DNA of 64,000 nucleotides from Isoetes taiwanensis (lineage: Eukaryota; Streptophyta; Lycopodiopsida; Isoetales; Isoetaceae). The notes under the pieces are model-generated. The model did no database searches. It saw only the letters and a program-made list of their open reading frames with translations, and was not told the origin of the DNA. Below are positions 43,641 to 55,689 of the stretch, in pieces (the stretch's first letter is position 1; each line of letters starts with the position of its first letter). The translations under genes were made by a program, and so were the position numbers. The stretch is from the NCBI GenBank assembly GCA_021234155.1, contig JAJEKV010000032.1:12540283-12604282 (forward strand), given 5' to 3'.

Positions 43641-46600
43641 AGTAGGCGATGATGACTACTGAGGGCTCAGAAATTGAAGAGGCTCATCTAGAACCTCAAA
43701 TATGTATAATGCCAAGTCATGCACAGATAGGGCTCTGAAAAGTTGTGGAAGCATGGAATGGAATCAAGGGGGGTTCACAGATGTATTCCGTAGAATACAT
43801 GTGCGTGGACAGAGAAGGGTTTTTTTGAAAAAAAAAAAAGGTATGTATACCTGTGGTGTGTCCTACGTTTTGGTGCCTCGAGTGTATGCATTTCCACAGT
43901 TCCGGGAGGGTTTTCTTCGATTAGCTAAGGTGTGAGAACACGTTTTGAGGGCTGGGAATCCGAAGCTTGCTGCCAGAAATATGTTTAAGGGATTTGGTGT
44001 TTTGGAGGTAATCGTTTGAGGTTTTTTTCGTCCTGTTCCCTTTGTGCCCCATTTAAAGCTATTGCAGGAGCTGGTGAAGGACATCAGGAAAGGTACTTCA
44101 AAACAGAATCAAACTACATGTTCTTTTCTTGGCAATTTAGTTCTCATATCGTTCGTATAGCAGGTGTACATGGGGAGAGTAGACGATGGGATTATAGTTG
44201 TGAGAAAGTGTTTGAAGATTGACCCAAAGCAAGATATGCGTGCTTTGGAATCTTCAATATGCAGCTCAAGTTCAAGTTCTCTAATTGATTCGTGACAAAA
44301 TCCTTGCAGAAGTCCAAGATCATTGATACAAGTTGTTGATACTAGATTCACCGTGGGAAAATAAGAGTGTATTTTATTTAAAACTAATAGGTAAATTGTG
44401 GTCGATCAAGCTCTCCCAACACCATTTATCGGCAACATAGAATAGCTTACACAGTATGATATTGAGCCAATATGGGATAAGGTGAAGTCAGAATTGATGT
44501 TAGGCAATGGATTATCTTGAAGTAAGCATGGTTGGCAGCTGTTATAGTCCTTGGGCTATCAGAATAATGTTTGGGCTATGTTACAGTGCACTGAATGAAC
44601 AGTGCACTGAATGAACATTGATTTTCGATTGTAGTTCAATCATTACCATTGTATTTCAAACATTGACCCTTTAACAACCTTGGAACATTACCTCATTCAA
44701 GTGTTATGAATAAACGGGAAGGTAAACAAAGAGTTGTACTAGTTGAATATGTAGCATAATAACAGGGGGTTTTCTTTGTGTTTTTGTACGCTTTTCACTA
44801 AGGTTTTCCTATGATTTCGTGATGTATTCAAATGGATGTACTAATATATAGAGTGCACCATTTCTGAGCCATTGATTTTAGCCTTTTTTTTTTCCAATGG
44901 TCAACAACCAATGGCTCACAACAAAAGCCCTTTTTTTGTGCGTGTGGTGCATAATGGTCAACAACCAATGGCTCACAACAAAAGCCTCTTTTTGTGCGTG
45001 TGGTGCATAATGGTCAACAACCGATGGCTCACAACAAAAGCCCTCTTTTTGTGTGTGTGATGCATAATGGGCACATGAAGGGCTTGAAGGGCGCATGTAG
45101 TGCAGTTTTCCCGCCGGCAACACATTTCTTATCATAACTTTTGATCCAGAGCTCTGTTTGAGATGATTTTTATTGCGCTGGAAAGCTCTCTCCGAGATCT
45201 TTTTGATAGTGTATGATATGGATATGTTTGGTTAAGTTATCTATGCTAAAATAGCAATTTTTCGGCCGGGTTTGATCGGCTTTCACATCCTACCAGCTGA
45301 TTAATACAGGATTGCGCTATTGGATATTGTTTTATGGCTCATTCCGAATGAAGGTTGCAAAAAATTACCATGCATTTTTAGATTTTGAGGCAGTTATTAA
45401 GCAAATTCCAAGGCTTCTAGATCCTTGTGCTAACAAGCAGAAAAGTTTCCCACTTTGGTTTCTCACCACAAGAATCCATGGAGGCCAAAGGCTACTGTTA
45501 AATTCCAGTTGAAAAATGTTTGTGTATGGGTGTTGCAAACTTTATGACTTTCAGAATAATGGGATCAATCCGCTCTATCTTTATGGTAACTTTTACTTAT
45601 GTTCTATTTGTTTTATTGTGATGAAATTCAAAAGCTACAGGTGATGAAAGCCTCAAATGATTTCTAGTTTTTTTCTGGTTTGAATTCTAAATTTTTTGTC
45701 ACACCGGGGGGGGGGGCGTCCCTAAGGCCCCGAAGGGGCCAATTTTTTTTTTTTGCAACACAAACCATTAACATCCAACATATAAAAATTAAATCCCCCA
45801 ACACATAACAACCAACACATAACAACACATAACAACCATTGACACTAACAACCAACACATAAACCCTCATAATTGTATTTTGCACGTACAAAATCAACAC
45901 CATATAGTATTCTGCTTGAAATCTTATAATATTTTGCGAATCTTGTTATATAGTATAGCAAATTTTGTACTTGCATACCCCACAAACGAGGAACTTTACG
46001 TACGGTGTAGATTAAGGAATAAGGGGTGAATATGCCTATCCAACAGCTCTCGTTGCCCGGAGTCACCCCCCGTGTGAATATGCACCCAAACCAAAGGGGG
46101 TTTAAGGGGGATTTTACCCGTACATGTAAACCTTGGTCGATGTGTCCATGTCACGGACGACAAAGTTTTAATACTTCGAGACATAAAGCATAGTCTTCAC
46201 TTGTTCTTGATTCTTGGTCAGAGACTCACAAATGCAAGTGACCGACTAACTAGCAATTTGAGGGAAAAAAAGGGAATGTGGAAGTCCTTAAGTGTCCCAC
46301 CTTAAGGCCGGGCATTAATCGTGGGCATGTATAATAGATGTAGTGGAGTTTGAAAGTGGAATAGATGTCTTTAGTGTTGTTCTATATTTGGGGAGTAGAT
46401 GAAGTGAAAACATTGATCCTATAGAACATATGCCTATAACTCTTAGCCTTGTTGTCAACCAGCTCTATAGTCGCTCTACAGTTAGAATGAAATCCCAAAT
46501 GTGCAATTTGGGAGATAAATGTAAGGTAGAGGGTAGGTTAGATGAATAATCTACTCAATGTAAAATTATTGTTAAGGGTAGGGTAAATTAGGATTAGACT

Positions 46601-46780
46601 CGGTGTAAAAGCATGGAATCGGGTATTCTGCTTTGACAACACAAGACTGTATACATAGGGGTTTCTATGGAGGGCGAGCTGTATACATAGGGGTTTCTTT
46701 CGACCTGAAGCACGCACATGCCGTATGCCACCGGGAATGGAATGCTAAAGTCAAATAATGATTGTTGGCCATCTAAAAAA
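43641..46780. other. Intergenic stretch, tandem repeat at 44896 and poly-G hairpin at 45706
   Basis: No gene recognised. 45706-45716 is a run of 11 G. It is followed by GGCCCC-GAA-GGGGCC (45726-45740), a perfect hairpin, and a T run. 45778-45860 has repeated AACACATAACAACC units. 46645-46705 contains a tandem copy of TGTATACATAGGGGTTTCT. Confidence 0.5.
44896..45065 (+). repeat. Three tandem copies of a 57 bp unit
   Basis: The unit starts AATGGTCAACAACCAATGGC and ends GTGTGGTGCAT. The first copy reads in frame as NGQQPMAHNKSPFFVRVVH. The second is one base shorter, so the frame is not kept. Copies are about 95 percent alike, so the expansion is recent. Confidence 0.85.
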
Positions 46781-46789
46781 CATGACATC

Positions 46790-47160
46790 TTAGCAGAGTA
46801 TGATTTTCATCTTCAATAACCTGTAACTAGCAACATGCACATAATCTCGTTATTCGTGGAAATTGCGGCCACTCCCATCTATCTGTCTCAATCTGTAGCT
46901 TGTGGGACCCTGTGCAAATTGATGCAATAGTTACAAGCTTTTTCTTGGACAAGGAAGCAAGCAAATAAGCTTGTAGTCCTGGTGCCAAAGTGGGATTTAT
47001 ATGTGCATGATAATGATAGTTTTAACTTGGGCTAAGGTAACTGCACCCCACATCTTCTGAGAAAAACGACCATCGAGATATTGTTGCAAAAGCTCAGGAT
47101 CAGAATTAGCAAGCACCATCCGGTTGCACGGACCAGCGGGCAAACCATGCATTACAATTC
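46790..47160 (-). mobile_element. LINE fragment related to the LINE C/D 3' coding end
   Basis: The order of short matches (TTCATCTTCAAT, then CCCATCTATCTGTCTCAAT, then GCAAATTGATGCAATAG, then GGAAGCAAGC) parallels LINE C at 48640-48900 and LINE D at 53250-53510, which cover the zf-RVT end of ORF2. It is more diverged than the other copies. Minus-strand frames up to 47742 may continue it. Confidence 0.4.
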
Positions 47161-48282
47161 TCTTTCCAGACGCTGGGGAGATTCAGCCATGGAAGGTGCG
47201 AGAAGAGGGTACCTGATCCATGTGATGCACCTTGCTAATATAGTGAAGAAGGACGACTGAAATGGGCGGGGACAAAGAGTGTGGATATGGTTGATAATTG
47301 AGGCCATCTTGGCCATTGGCCACACTGATGTGGAGGATTTGATAGTGAACAACGACATTCTCTTTCAGGGCAAACAGAGGAGATAAATGCAATATCAGAG
47401 CAAAAGGGCAGCTTAGCAACCAAAACGAACCTCTATTGGGTTTCTCTGTGGCTTATGCCTATTGCAGAGTTTGTATGGGGGTTTTAAAGAGCGATGAAGA
47501 TCTAACTCATGAAATGTGCATCGTATCGATCTAGCATCTGCCCATTGTTTTACACACGGAGCCGTAGAAGAAACAATGAATACACCATGTTGTTTCAACG
47601 GGATGCAGACAGAGGGAGCAGATTTATGCTGCACATTAAGCTGCACTGGTACGGTTAGGCTTTTGGTACGTTTTCTGTCTGGTGTTCTTTTTTGATAAGT
47701 TTGGGGCTTGAAACAGTTTTGAGAATGGAAATAGTAATCCAATTATAGATTCAGAGCTTACACAAGTGATTGAAAACAAGCCAATATTTCTGCACACGAA
47801 TTGCAAGGTCAGCCTGCATTTGTATTAAAAAACAAGCATGCAGAATGATTTAATAAACATGTCAATTGAAGGTCATTTCATTCTCTCGTCCCTGGTAGAC
47901 TAATTAATAGATTTTATCTCAATTCAATGTGGTATGTGGAATCATAGAAATCTTTGTTGATGAGATAGATAGAGAAATCTTTATTGATGTATTAGATAGT
48001 CTTCTAGGTTGTAGAGACTATTATTAAAAAAATAACACTTCGAGAAGACTGGAGAATGAATTGGGCTGGTTTTTGTATCGAGAATGATGAAGGACTATGG
48101 TCTTGGGTTTAGAGATTTGAACAGTAAATTACAAAACAATTAGAGAATTGTTTGTGCATCTTAAAGTCCGTCAAATTCTGGTCTGAGCATAAACGTATTA
48201 TTTCATGTCAATGTTTTTGCTTTAAACATTTCAAATTAATGTAAGATTGTATTATCTTTTGAAGAATGAGAATGAGAATGAT
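47161..48282. other. Unassigned stretch, possible LINE continuation
   Basis: A 109-codon minus frame (47742-47413) has no recognisable domain. Nothing else is seen. Confidence 0.3.
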
Positions 48283-51230
48283 TTTTTATCGTCCACTGAG
48301 GCCAATCGGCCTATGGGATCCACAAGGAGCGCAACAAACTTATTACTGTCCGGGTTAAAAAACCCCCGCCCCGAAGGGTTTTCGAGGGAAAAACCGTGGC
48401 AGTAATAAGAATGCTGTCAAACTGTACAAGTATACATCAATGTATATATACATGTCAAGTGTGTGCCCGAGAACATAGCTGATCTCGCATGTCCATAACC
48501 TCCTGAAGGTATGATCCCAAAGACCGCACGGATATCGCGGCTCAATGTCACATGTAACGGCCGGCGGGCCCGACCAACTCAAAGATAGCGTCCGAATTTG
48601 ATCATATATGCTGGGCAACTTTGAAGGGTATGAGATTCATCCTCAATGACTCCCATTTGGCAGCATTGACAGAGCCTGTCCTGGCGTGGCTCACCAATCC
48701 ATCCGCCTGCCTCAATTCAAGATGATGTGCCCCCGTGCGAATGGAGGCAATGAGTCCGCCTTTTCATGGGCAAGTGGGTACGTAGGTAGCATTGCGGGCC
48801 TCGCTCCAATGTGGGATTTATGTGGTGCCGATAGTGTCTTTGTCTTGACATGTTCAAGGGCATTGGCATCCCAAAGCTTGCCGAGGAAGCAAGCGCCAAG
48901 ATATTGCCTCAAGCTATGGCGATCGCCTCTGCTTTGCACATGTATGCACCTCGTGTTCTCGCACATTCCATCTAGCCAACCATTGAGCTCTCTTTTCCTC
49001 CAAAGAGGCCTTGAGGGCTCGCGGTCCCATTGCCATGATATAAGCTAGTTTAGGGAGACGAGCATCGTCCATATTGACCACCTTCTCAAAAATAGATAAT
49101 GTGGCTTATCAAGGGCCACCCTCCGAAGAGGCAAGAATCCTGTCTCTCGCAAGAGAATTTGATATGGGAATGTGGACTTCACCCCTAGTGCTCGTACTAA
49201 GAAGGCTTTACGGACTGCTCCAAGTCATTCCAAGTAGCAAGTGATACTCTTGGGCCCCATACTTCCACCCCGTGTATAAAAGGACATGCTCTACTAAGAC
49301 CTTGAACAGGGTGTGGTGATGGGCCCAATCATACAACTCCGCTTTATGACTATTGTTTTGCATTGCATATAGTGCCTTCCAAACTGCCGGCCACTCGTAG
49401 TAGTATGGATGTGTCCGGTGCATAGTAGAAGGAAACTCCACTCCCAAATACTTGTATGTGGATGCAACTTCCACATTCTCGCCTTGGTGGCGAAGGAGGG
49501 GACCCTCGACCGACGTGAAGATGATATGAAAACCACCTTAGTCTTGGCGGGTTGACGCGATATCGGGCCGCTTGGCGGAATGTGTCCGGGGCATCGAGAT
49601 GTCGTTGCATGTCTGCTGGTGTAAGCTAGGAGGTCCACATCATCAGCATATATTAACCTGTCGATGACCTGATAGAGAAGGTGAGCTCCATCGCCCCCAT
49701 TATCGCAAAGCCCGGCTCTCCAATTGATCAATGTAAAGCCCAAACAATGTTGGGGGAGAGGGCATCCCCGGCGAACCCCGATACTACTATTAAATGGTTG
49801 GCTTGTCGCTGCGAACCGCGACCAAAGCATCTTTCATATACTTTCGTACATTGCATTCTCGCAAATCTACGGGAACCCCCCAAATTGCGGTCTTGCCCAT
49901 AGTTTTCCCGAGGCACGTTGTCAAACGCCGCGAAAAATCCACAAAGCAACAATATAGATCCCGGACGGGGCGCTTCTCGCTTTGTCTTCAATCATAGTTC
50001 GCAACGTGAAGATGTGGTCAATGGTTGAGTGCCGGGTTTGAATCCCGCGGGTGAGGGCCCCTGACCCGCTGCCCGGCTTGACGAATCAAGCCGCGCCGCC
50101 GAGAATCCCCCCAAGAAGCGGTTTTGCAAATACCGGCCCGACCATGATTGTTCGGTAATTGGGCTGAATTAAGGTGGGTCACCCGCCTTATAGATGGGAA
50201 CAACTCGCTATTGGTCCACCGGTGGGGAAGCCTTCTGTAATGCCTTGTTGAACAAGGCGGTCAAGACTGGTATTATGGACGGCCCCGCCCACTTAAGCAA
50301 TTTCGCCGCGATACCATCCTTTTCCCATTGGCAAGACGCTGTAAGCCTTGTTCCACGTCCGAACTGTGATTTCCAAAGACGGGCCTTCTTGTAAGGGTAA
50401 TGCCGCATGTGCACCCCGAGGGTCGTGATAGCTGTTGCAAGTATTGCCTCCACTGCTCGGGAGTGATATTCCCTGTGGGTTGTACTGGCTTTCTAAGAAC
50501 CCTTCGCCAAAAGGTCCGGGGTGGCGTTCGTGAGGTAAAACATTTCCCTTTGATGCGCCTTGCAATGTACCGGCTTTCTTAGCTTTAAGGAAGATCGCGA
50601 TCTTGTCGGACCGCATGTGGGCGAAAAAGTGGTTCGTGACTTGGCGGAACCCAGCGTTTGTGTTCCTTGCACTCTGCATCAAACCATTGATTACGTGGGA
50701 AGGTTGTGTTCCTGGAGGTCTGTCACGGGCGGCTTATTCCAAAGCGGCTCTCTGCCGCAGTCCTAAGCACATCAGTCAGCCGGCCTGTCTGTTGCTCTAG
50801 TGTAGGATATTGCAAAATTTCTGCCAGGTCATCTATAAGCATCTGGGCATAAGCCCCTGCATGTTCATAATCCAATCGCAGCTGAGGCATGTGAGGAGTT
50901 GTTGCACCGGGGGTTCGCACAACCTGCCAAGCCAACTTCAAGTAAAGTGGTAAGTGGTCTGAGTCGATTTCTTCATCCCTATTCGTTGTTCCCACCTGAA
51001 AGTGCTTGATGACATGCATATCCTGCTCAAGCACCAACACATAGTCCACCACACTAGATCCGCCCCCCTGGTTTTCCTGCCTACAAGTGCTCTTGCGGGT
51101 GGAAGGCCTTTGTCGCGGGAGTCCATTCGCATTACCGGTCAAAGATCGCAGAGCAAAAGCAATTGTCAACCATAGCGCGTGACCTGATTGTCATCTGATG
51201 TCCGTGGCCAAGCTCCTTCTGCAGAATGCA
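48283..51230 (-). mobile_element. LINE C, 5'-truncated LINE with (ATTCTC)n tail
   Basis: The minus strand ends in CCCATAGGCCGATTGGCCTC, then AGTGGACGATAAAAAATC and ATTCTCATTCTCATTCTTC, so the tail is a short tandem repeat rather than poly(A). Upstream (higher coordinates) come the reverse transcriptase (49830-49200) and the endonuclease end (51169-50723). The start of ORF2 and all of ORF1 are missing. Several GC-rich inserts (for example CCGGGTTTGAATCCCGCGGG near 50030) are absent from LINE E. Confidence 0.85.
49200..51169 (-). pseudogene. LINE C ORF2 remnant
   Basis: 51169-50723 encodes the endonuclease C-terminal half, with VVDYVLV and DSDHLPLYLKL. 49830-49294 encodes RRGCPLPQ and LIYADDVDLLAYTSR, the reverse transcriptase active site. 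Frames change several times between 50700 and 49830, and stops are present, so no enzyme is made. Confidence 0.8.
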
Positions 51231-51759
51231 ACTGCAATATATCATCAGTCAAGGGATCAAGAGGATATAGTAGCTTACAACTTACAAGAGGAGGGGGACA
51301 TTGAAGAGAAAATGATTGCCTTATTGTATTAATGTTCCTAGAACAAATTTCTTACACAAGAGCAAACAATGAAAGCATGTATTCTTCACCATGCTTTTTG
51401 CTTCATTTGGTCACAAGAATATCGCTTTGAATGGGACAACGTGGCATTCTATCAGAAGCAAATAATTGCTAGCTTCTGAATGAGAGAAGTTCTTGCACTA
51501 AGACAAGATCTTGCATAAAAAGAAGCACAATGGTAAATCAGCCAGAAGAGCACTATTACGGTAAACAGTGTTCTTAACCAACCTTTATGCTAATCACTCT
51601 CCGTTGAACTTTAAATATCATCAAAATATTTGCTATACAAGTTTTGAAATCATTTAGCATATGCACAAACTTGCTGAGTTTCAGAGAGAAGTACAAGCTG
51701 AATCATCACATTCATAAGCCCTAATATGTTGTTTTAAAGAGGGGTTAGTAAGGAACATT
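51231..51759. other. AT-rich stretch, no feature seen
   Basis: No gene, repeat or RNA recognised. Confidence 0.5.
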
Positions 51760-52055
51760 GCAGCGTTTAGTCTAGTGGTAACACACTAGGTCTAGCAACT
51801 ATAGGTCTCGAGTTCGAGACCGCCCAGAATCGCACTTTGAACTGTTGGGTGTCAAAACCCACAGACGCAATGTAAAGTGGTTGGGGGCAGGGCTCAACCA
51901 AGCAATGTAGTGTGGTGTGTGGTCACATGTCCAGTTGGATGCTGCCTAGTGGCGTGACGTTAAAATACTATCTATCTATCTATCTATTGTCCCATAAGCT
52001 TCGGCTTCCCGTGGACGTTAAAACCCATTATTATTATTATTATTATTATCATAAA
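51760..52055 (+). mobile_element. tRNA-derived SINE with LINE-like 3' end
   Basis: The head TTTAGTCTAGTGGTAACAC (A box) and CGAGTTCGAGACCGCCCAG (B box, 51811-51829) resembles an Asp/Glu-type tRNA. The body of about 130 bp is unrelated to tRNA. The 3' end reads TCCCATAAGCTTCGGCTTCC, then CGTGGACGTTAAAA and (ATT)n. This follows the 3' end of the local LINE family (TCCCATAGGCCGATTGG, TCTCCATGGACGATAAAA). An (ATCT)4 array lies at 51970-51986. It probably borrows the LINE C/D/E reverse transcriptase. Confidence 0.8.
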
Positions 52056-52060
52056 GATTA

Positions 52061-52880
52061 AATTGAAATTTAATCTGATTATGGACTTGGATCTTTCATT
52101 TGCATGGCCACTGCCATGTCTTTAATTTATACAATTATTACATGCTTGTTTAGCAGTTGGAGGTAGATTGGACAGGGTTGATGCCGGAAGCAAATAGAGG
52201 GAGTACAAAGTACGTCATGGTTCTGCAAATATCTATTTGTGCAAATTTGTAGGTATTTATTTGCAATTTTTTTCATTGAATTATTCATTTCTCTGAGATA
52301 TTCAATGATTTGCATGCATATCTGGATCGTTTTTAAAAAAGAAAATAAACTTCTATATCTCATTCTGCTTTTAAATTATGCACAGTGAATGTTTAATTGG
52401 ATGTCAATTGCAAAAGCAACATCTTTGGCTTTTAAGTCATCATTGTTATCAACAGTATGCTTGCATTTGTGATTGTGAGAGTTCTATATATTACGAAAGA
52501 GTGAAATATTCCTATAGGGACATTGTCATGGTCTGTTGTCTCTTGTTGTTTTACAATTGTGTCTGAGCATATTGATGGTCTGCTAAATTGATTTGCAAAA
52601 ATAGACAAAATTATTAATCTATATATGGTTGGATGTGCTTCAAAATGATTGGGGAATGTGTGACTGCCCTGTATAAATGGTAAGCAATTGCACATTTTTT
52701 GTATGATCCGCCCACAATGGCAAATCTTGAAATGGTGGGCAATATTTCCTTTGTTGTGCTTTGTTTTAGTGTGACAACATTATGTCTATAGATGTAAGGG
52801 TTCATATGCACAAAGTTTAGACTACAAAGGATATAAAACCACAATATCTAATTAATGAAGAGCATGAGGTAATTTTTATC
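52061..52880. other. AT-rich stretch, no gene seen
   Basis: Only short, low-complexity frames and no motif. Confidence 0.5.
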
Positions 52881-52882
52881 AG

Positions 52883-54690
52883 AATAGAATAGGCTTTTAT
52901 CGCCCACGGAGACCAATCGGCCACCCAAAAAAGAGAGCTTGGCAGACCTATTCTGCGCCCCAAACCCAAGAAAAAAGAAGGGTTTTTCGAGGGAAATCCA
53001 TGGCAATAATTAGGATGCTATCAAACTGTACGAGCATATATATGAGACAAGACAGATTCAAGTCATGTGTGTCTCTTGGGAACAGAGTTGGTCCCCTAGA
53101 TCCATTACCTCATGGAGGTATGATCCCAAAGATCCAGATCAAGCCGTGACCGAGTATGATGTGTAGCGACCGGCGTGCCTAACCAACTCAAAGATAGCGC
53201 CGCATTTGGTCCCATGTTGGACATCCATGTAGCGTATGCTATTCATCTTCAATGGCCCCCATTTGACAGCATCTACAGAGCATGTCCTGTCGTAGTTCCC
53301 CAATCCATCTCTCTGTCTCAATGCGGAGACAGTGTGCACCTGTGCGGATTGAGGCAATGAGTCTGCGCATTTTCATAGGCATCTGGGTACTCAGGTAACA
53401 TTGTATGCCCCACTCTAATGAGGGAGTCACATGGTGCTGGTAATATGCTGTCTTGACCCGTTCAAGAGTGTCGGCATCCCAGAGCTTGCTGAGAAAGCAG
53501 GCATCAAGGTACCGCCTTAGACTGTGGCGATCTGCCTCTGTTTGCATATGTATGCACCTGTGCTCTTGCACATTCCATCTGGTGAGCCACTGAGCTCGCT
53601 TTTTCTTCCAACAGGCTTTGAGGAGTTGTGGCCCATTGCGACGACATTAGCCAGGCTAGGGAGGCAAGCATCATCCACAGCTATCACCTTCTGAAAGTAG
53701 ACAATGTGTCGATCCAAGGCTGCCCTCTGAAGAGGTAAGAAACCTGTCTCCTGTAGCACAATCTGATATGGGACCGTGGACTTCACCCCCAGTGCTTGAG
53801 CCAAAAATGCTTTTTGTACCTTCTCCAAATCATTCCAAGTAGCGAGGAACACTACGAGGCCCTAGACCTCGACTCCATATAAAAGAAAAGGCTCCACCAA
53901 GACCCTGAACAGGTGCGACTGATGGGCCCAATCATATAATTCTGCTCTGTGACTGTTGTTCTGCATGGCATACAACACCTTCCAGCCTGCTGATGCCTGT
54001 AGACAGATGGAAGCATCCCATTGCATACCGGAGGGGAACTCCACTCCCAAATACCTGTAGATGGATGCCTATCACTCACTGTTGCATCTGCATCTAGGGA
54101 TACCGATTGTGCCTATCCATCTTGCACAGGGAGACTGATTGTGGCAAGGCTGCTCGGTAGTAGTAAGCGACCCCTTCGTGTTCCCTCTTTCCAGTGCACT
54201 CATTGAAGACAGAGCAGCGCTGCTATCCTGGCAAGTTACATAACGTGTGTCCTGCATGTTTCCACGTTTCCATGAGAAAGATGAGGTCCATATCTATAGC
54301 AACTAATTTTGAGACTATCTACCTTCTGCCATGGGAAGCCCCGAAAATTCCAGGAGACCATGCGGAGACACAATCCCTACTTGTTGTTAGAAGCTGCAGC
54401 TGTTGATTCAATGGAAACTGCACAGGGAGGAGCGGCAGAGGTGGAGGCAACATGCGGTGTGCAAGCAGCAGCCGGTGCAGGGGCGGTGCAGGTGGAGGCT
54501 GCATGTGGCGTGCAATTAGGGGCAAGTGTGGCAATAGGGATATGGTGTGCGCTTGCAGTGGGTGCAGCTTTGGGATGGGCTGGAGCAGCTGGGGCTCCAG
54601 CAACAGGGCCCTGAGGCTATGCAGCACTTGCAGCAACATTTGACGGCCCGAAGATTTGCATCTTGCCCCGGAGTTAGTAGTGTTCAATGG
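52883..54690 (-). mobile_element. LINE D, internally deleted copy
   Basis: The 3' end at 52883 has the family signature and an ATTCT tail (GAATAGAATAGG on the plus strand). Minus-strand coding runs from an Ala/Pro/Thr-rich ORF1 end (54690-54376, stop TAG) to an ORF2 start MVSWNFRGFPWQKVD (about 54366) with DMDLIFLMETWKHAG in the next frame. It then jumps near 54080 straight to reverse transcriptase thumb and zf-RVT sequence (54060-52900). The rest of the endonuclease and the YADD palm seen in LINE C are missing. No encoded protein is intact. Confidence 0.8.
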
Positions 54691-55689
54691 TTGCTAATGC
54701 ACTTGGTTTATTAACCCAACAAAGAGTGGCTCAATGCATATCCACTTTCAATAATTATATTAAAATACTATAGCAAAGGTATCGAGATAAACACTATTTA
54801 CTAAGGAACCTTGAAGCACTGTAGCAATGTGTTTTCACACTCCTTCTATACAATCAAGAACTCTGGCGTTCATCAATCCAATGAATCGAATAATCTGTGT
54901 TCGTCTCTACAAAGTGTGTCCCTCTTTATAACAATTTAGGTTGGCACCAATTCTACAGGATCGGAGCTCAAATTGTGTTTCCAGAATTGGTTTGACCCAG
55001 CTTGGTTTAATCCAATTTGACCGAATTTTATTTTACTGTAGCTATATATAATATTTACACTAGGTATTTCGACCATTGGATAGATATGTTCATAGAGCTG
55101 GGTTTATTCCAAGGTCGTTATACCCTGACAATATAAACAAATGCACTAGGTTAAGCATCATCATATAATAAAAATTCCAACATTCATCTGATAATGTTTA
55201 CGTTCATTTGAGAACTTGTTATATGTTCAATATATATCTTCAACTTTAATTAATTGCTTTGCCCAAGAATTATTGACCTATTATTTGTTCAGCAGAATGA
55301 CATGTTTGACCTATAATATTACGTCCGAAAAAAGCTAATTTGTCTTTCAAACCATTTTTTCCTATCTTTTCTCGGATAATTCCACACGTGCGGATAAATC
55401 CACTTTATTTACCCCCTTTTCCTCATACTCTAAACCTAATCCAGTTTTTAGTATATTCAAGTGATCTCGGAGGAAAGCTAATCCGTTTTTTCAAACCACT
55501 TTTCTCCCATAATATTATCATCCATATATAGAGCAATATGGCAAATTTCTGAGCCCTATTTCTGGCATAATGTTCCCACCTTCCTTGAACATAATAAAAC
55601 CTTGCTCCTTCAGTTATGCATCTATACAAAGATACCAATGTCGAACTAGTTGGTTAAGCTCGTAAACCGCCCTTTTTAACTTCCAAACT

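Noticed and set aside
54309-54614. Plus-strand Ala/Gly-rich frame
   Set aside because: It is antisense to the Pro/Ala/Thr-rich end of LINE D ORF1.
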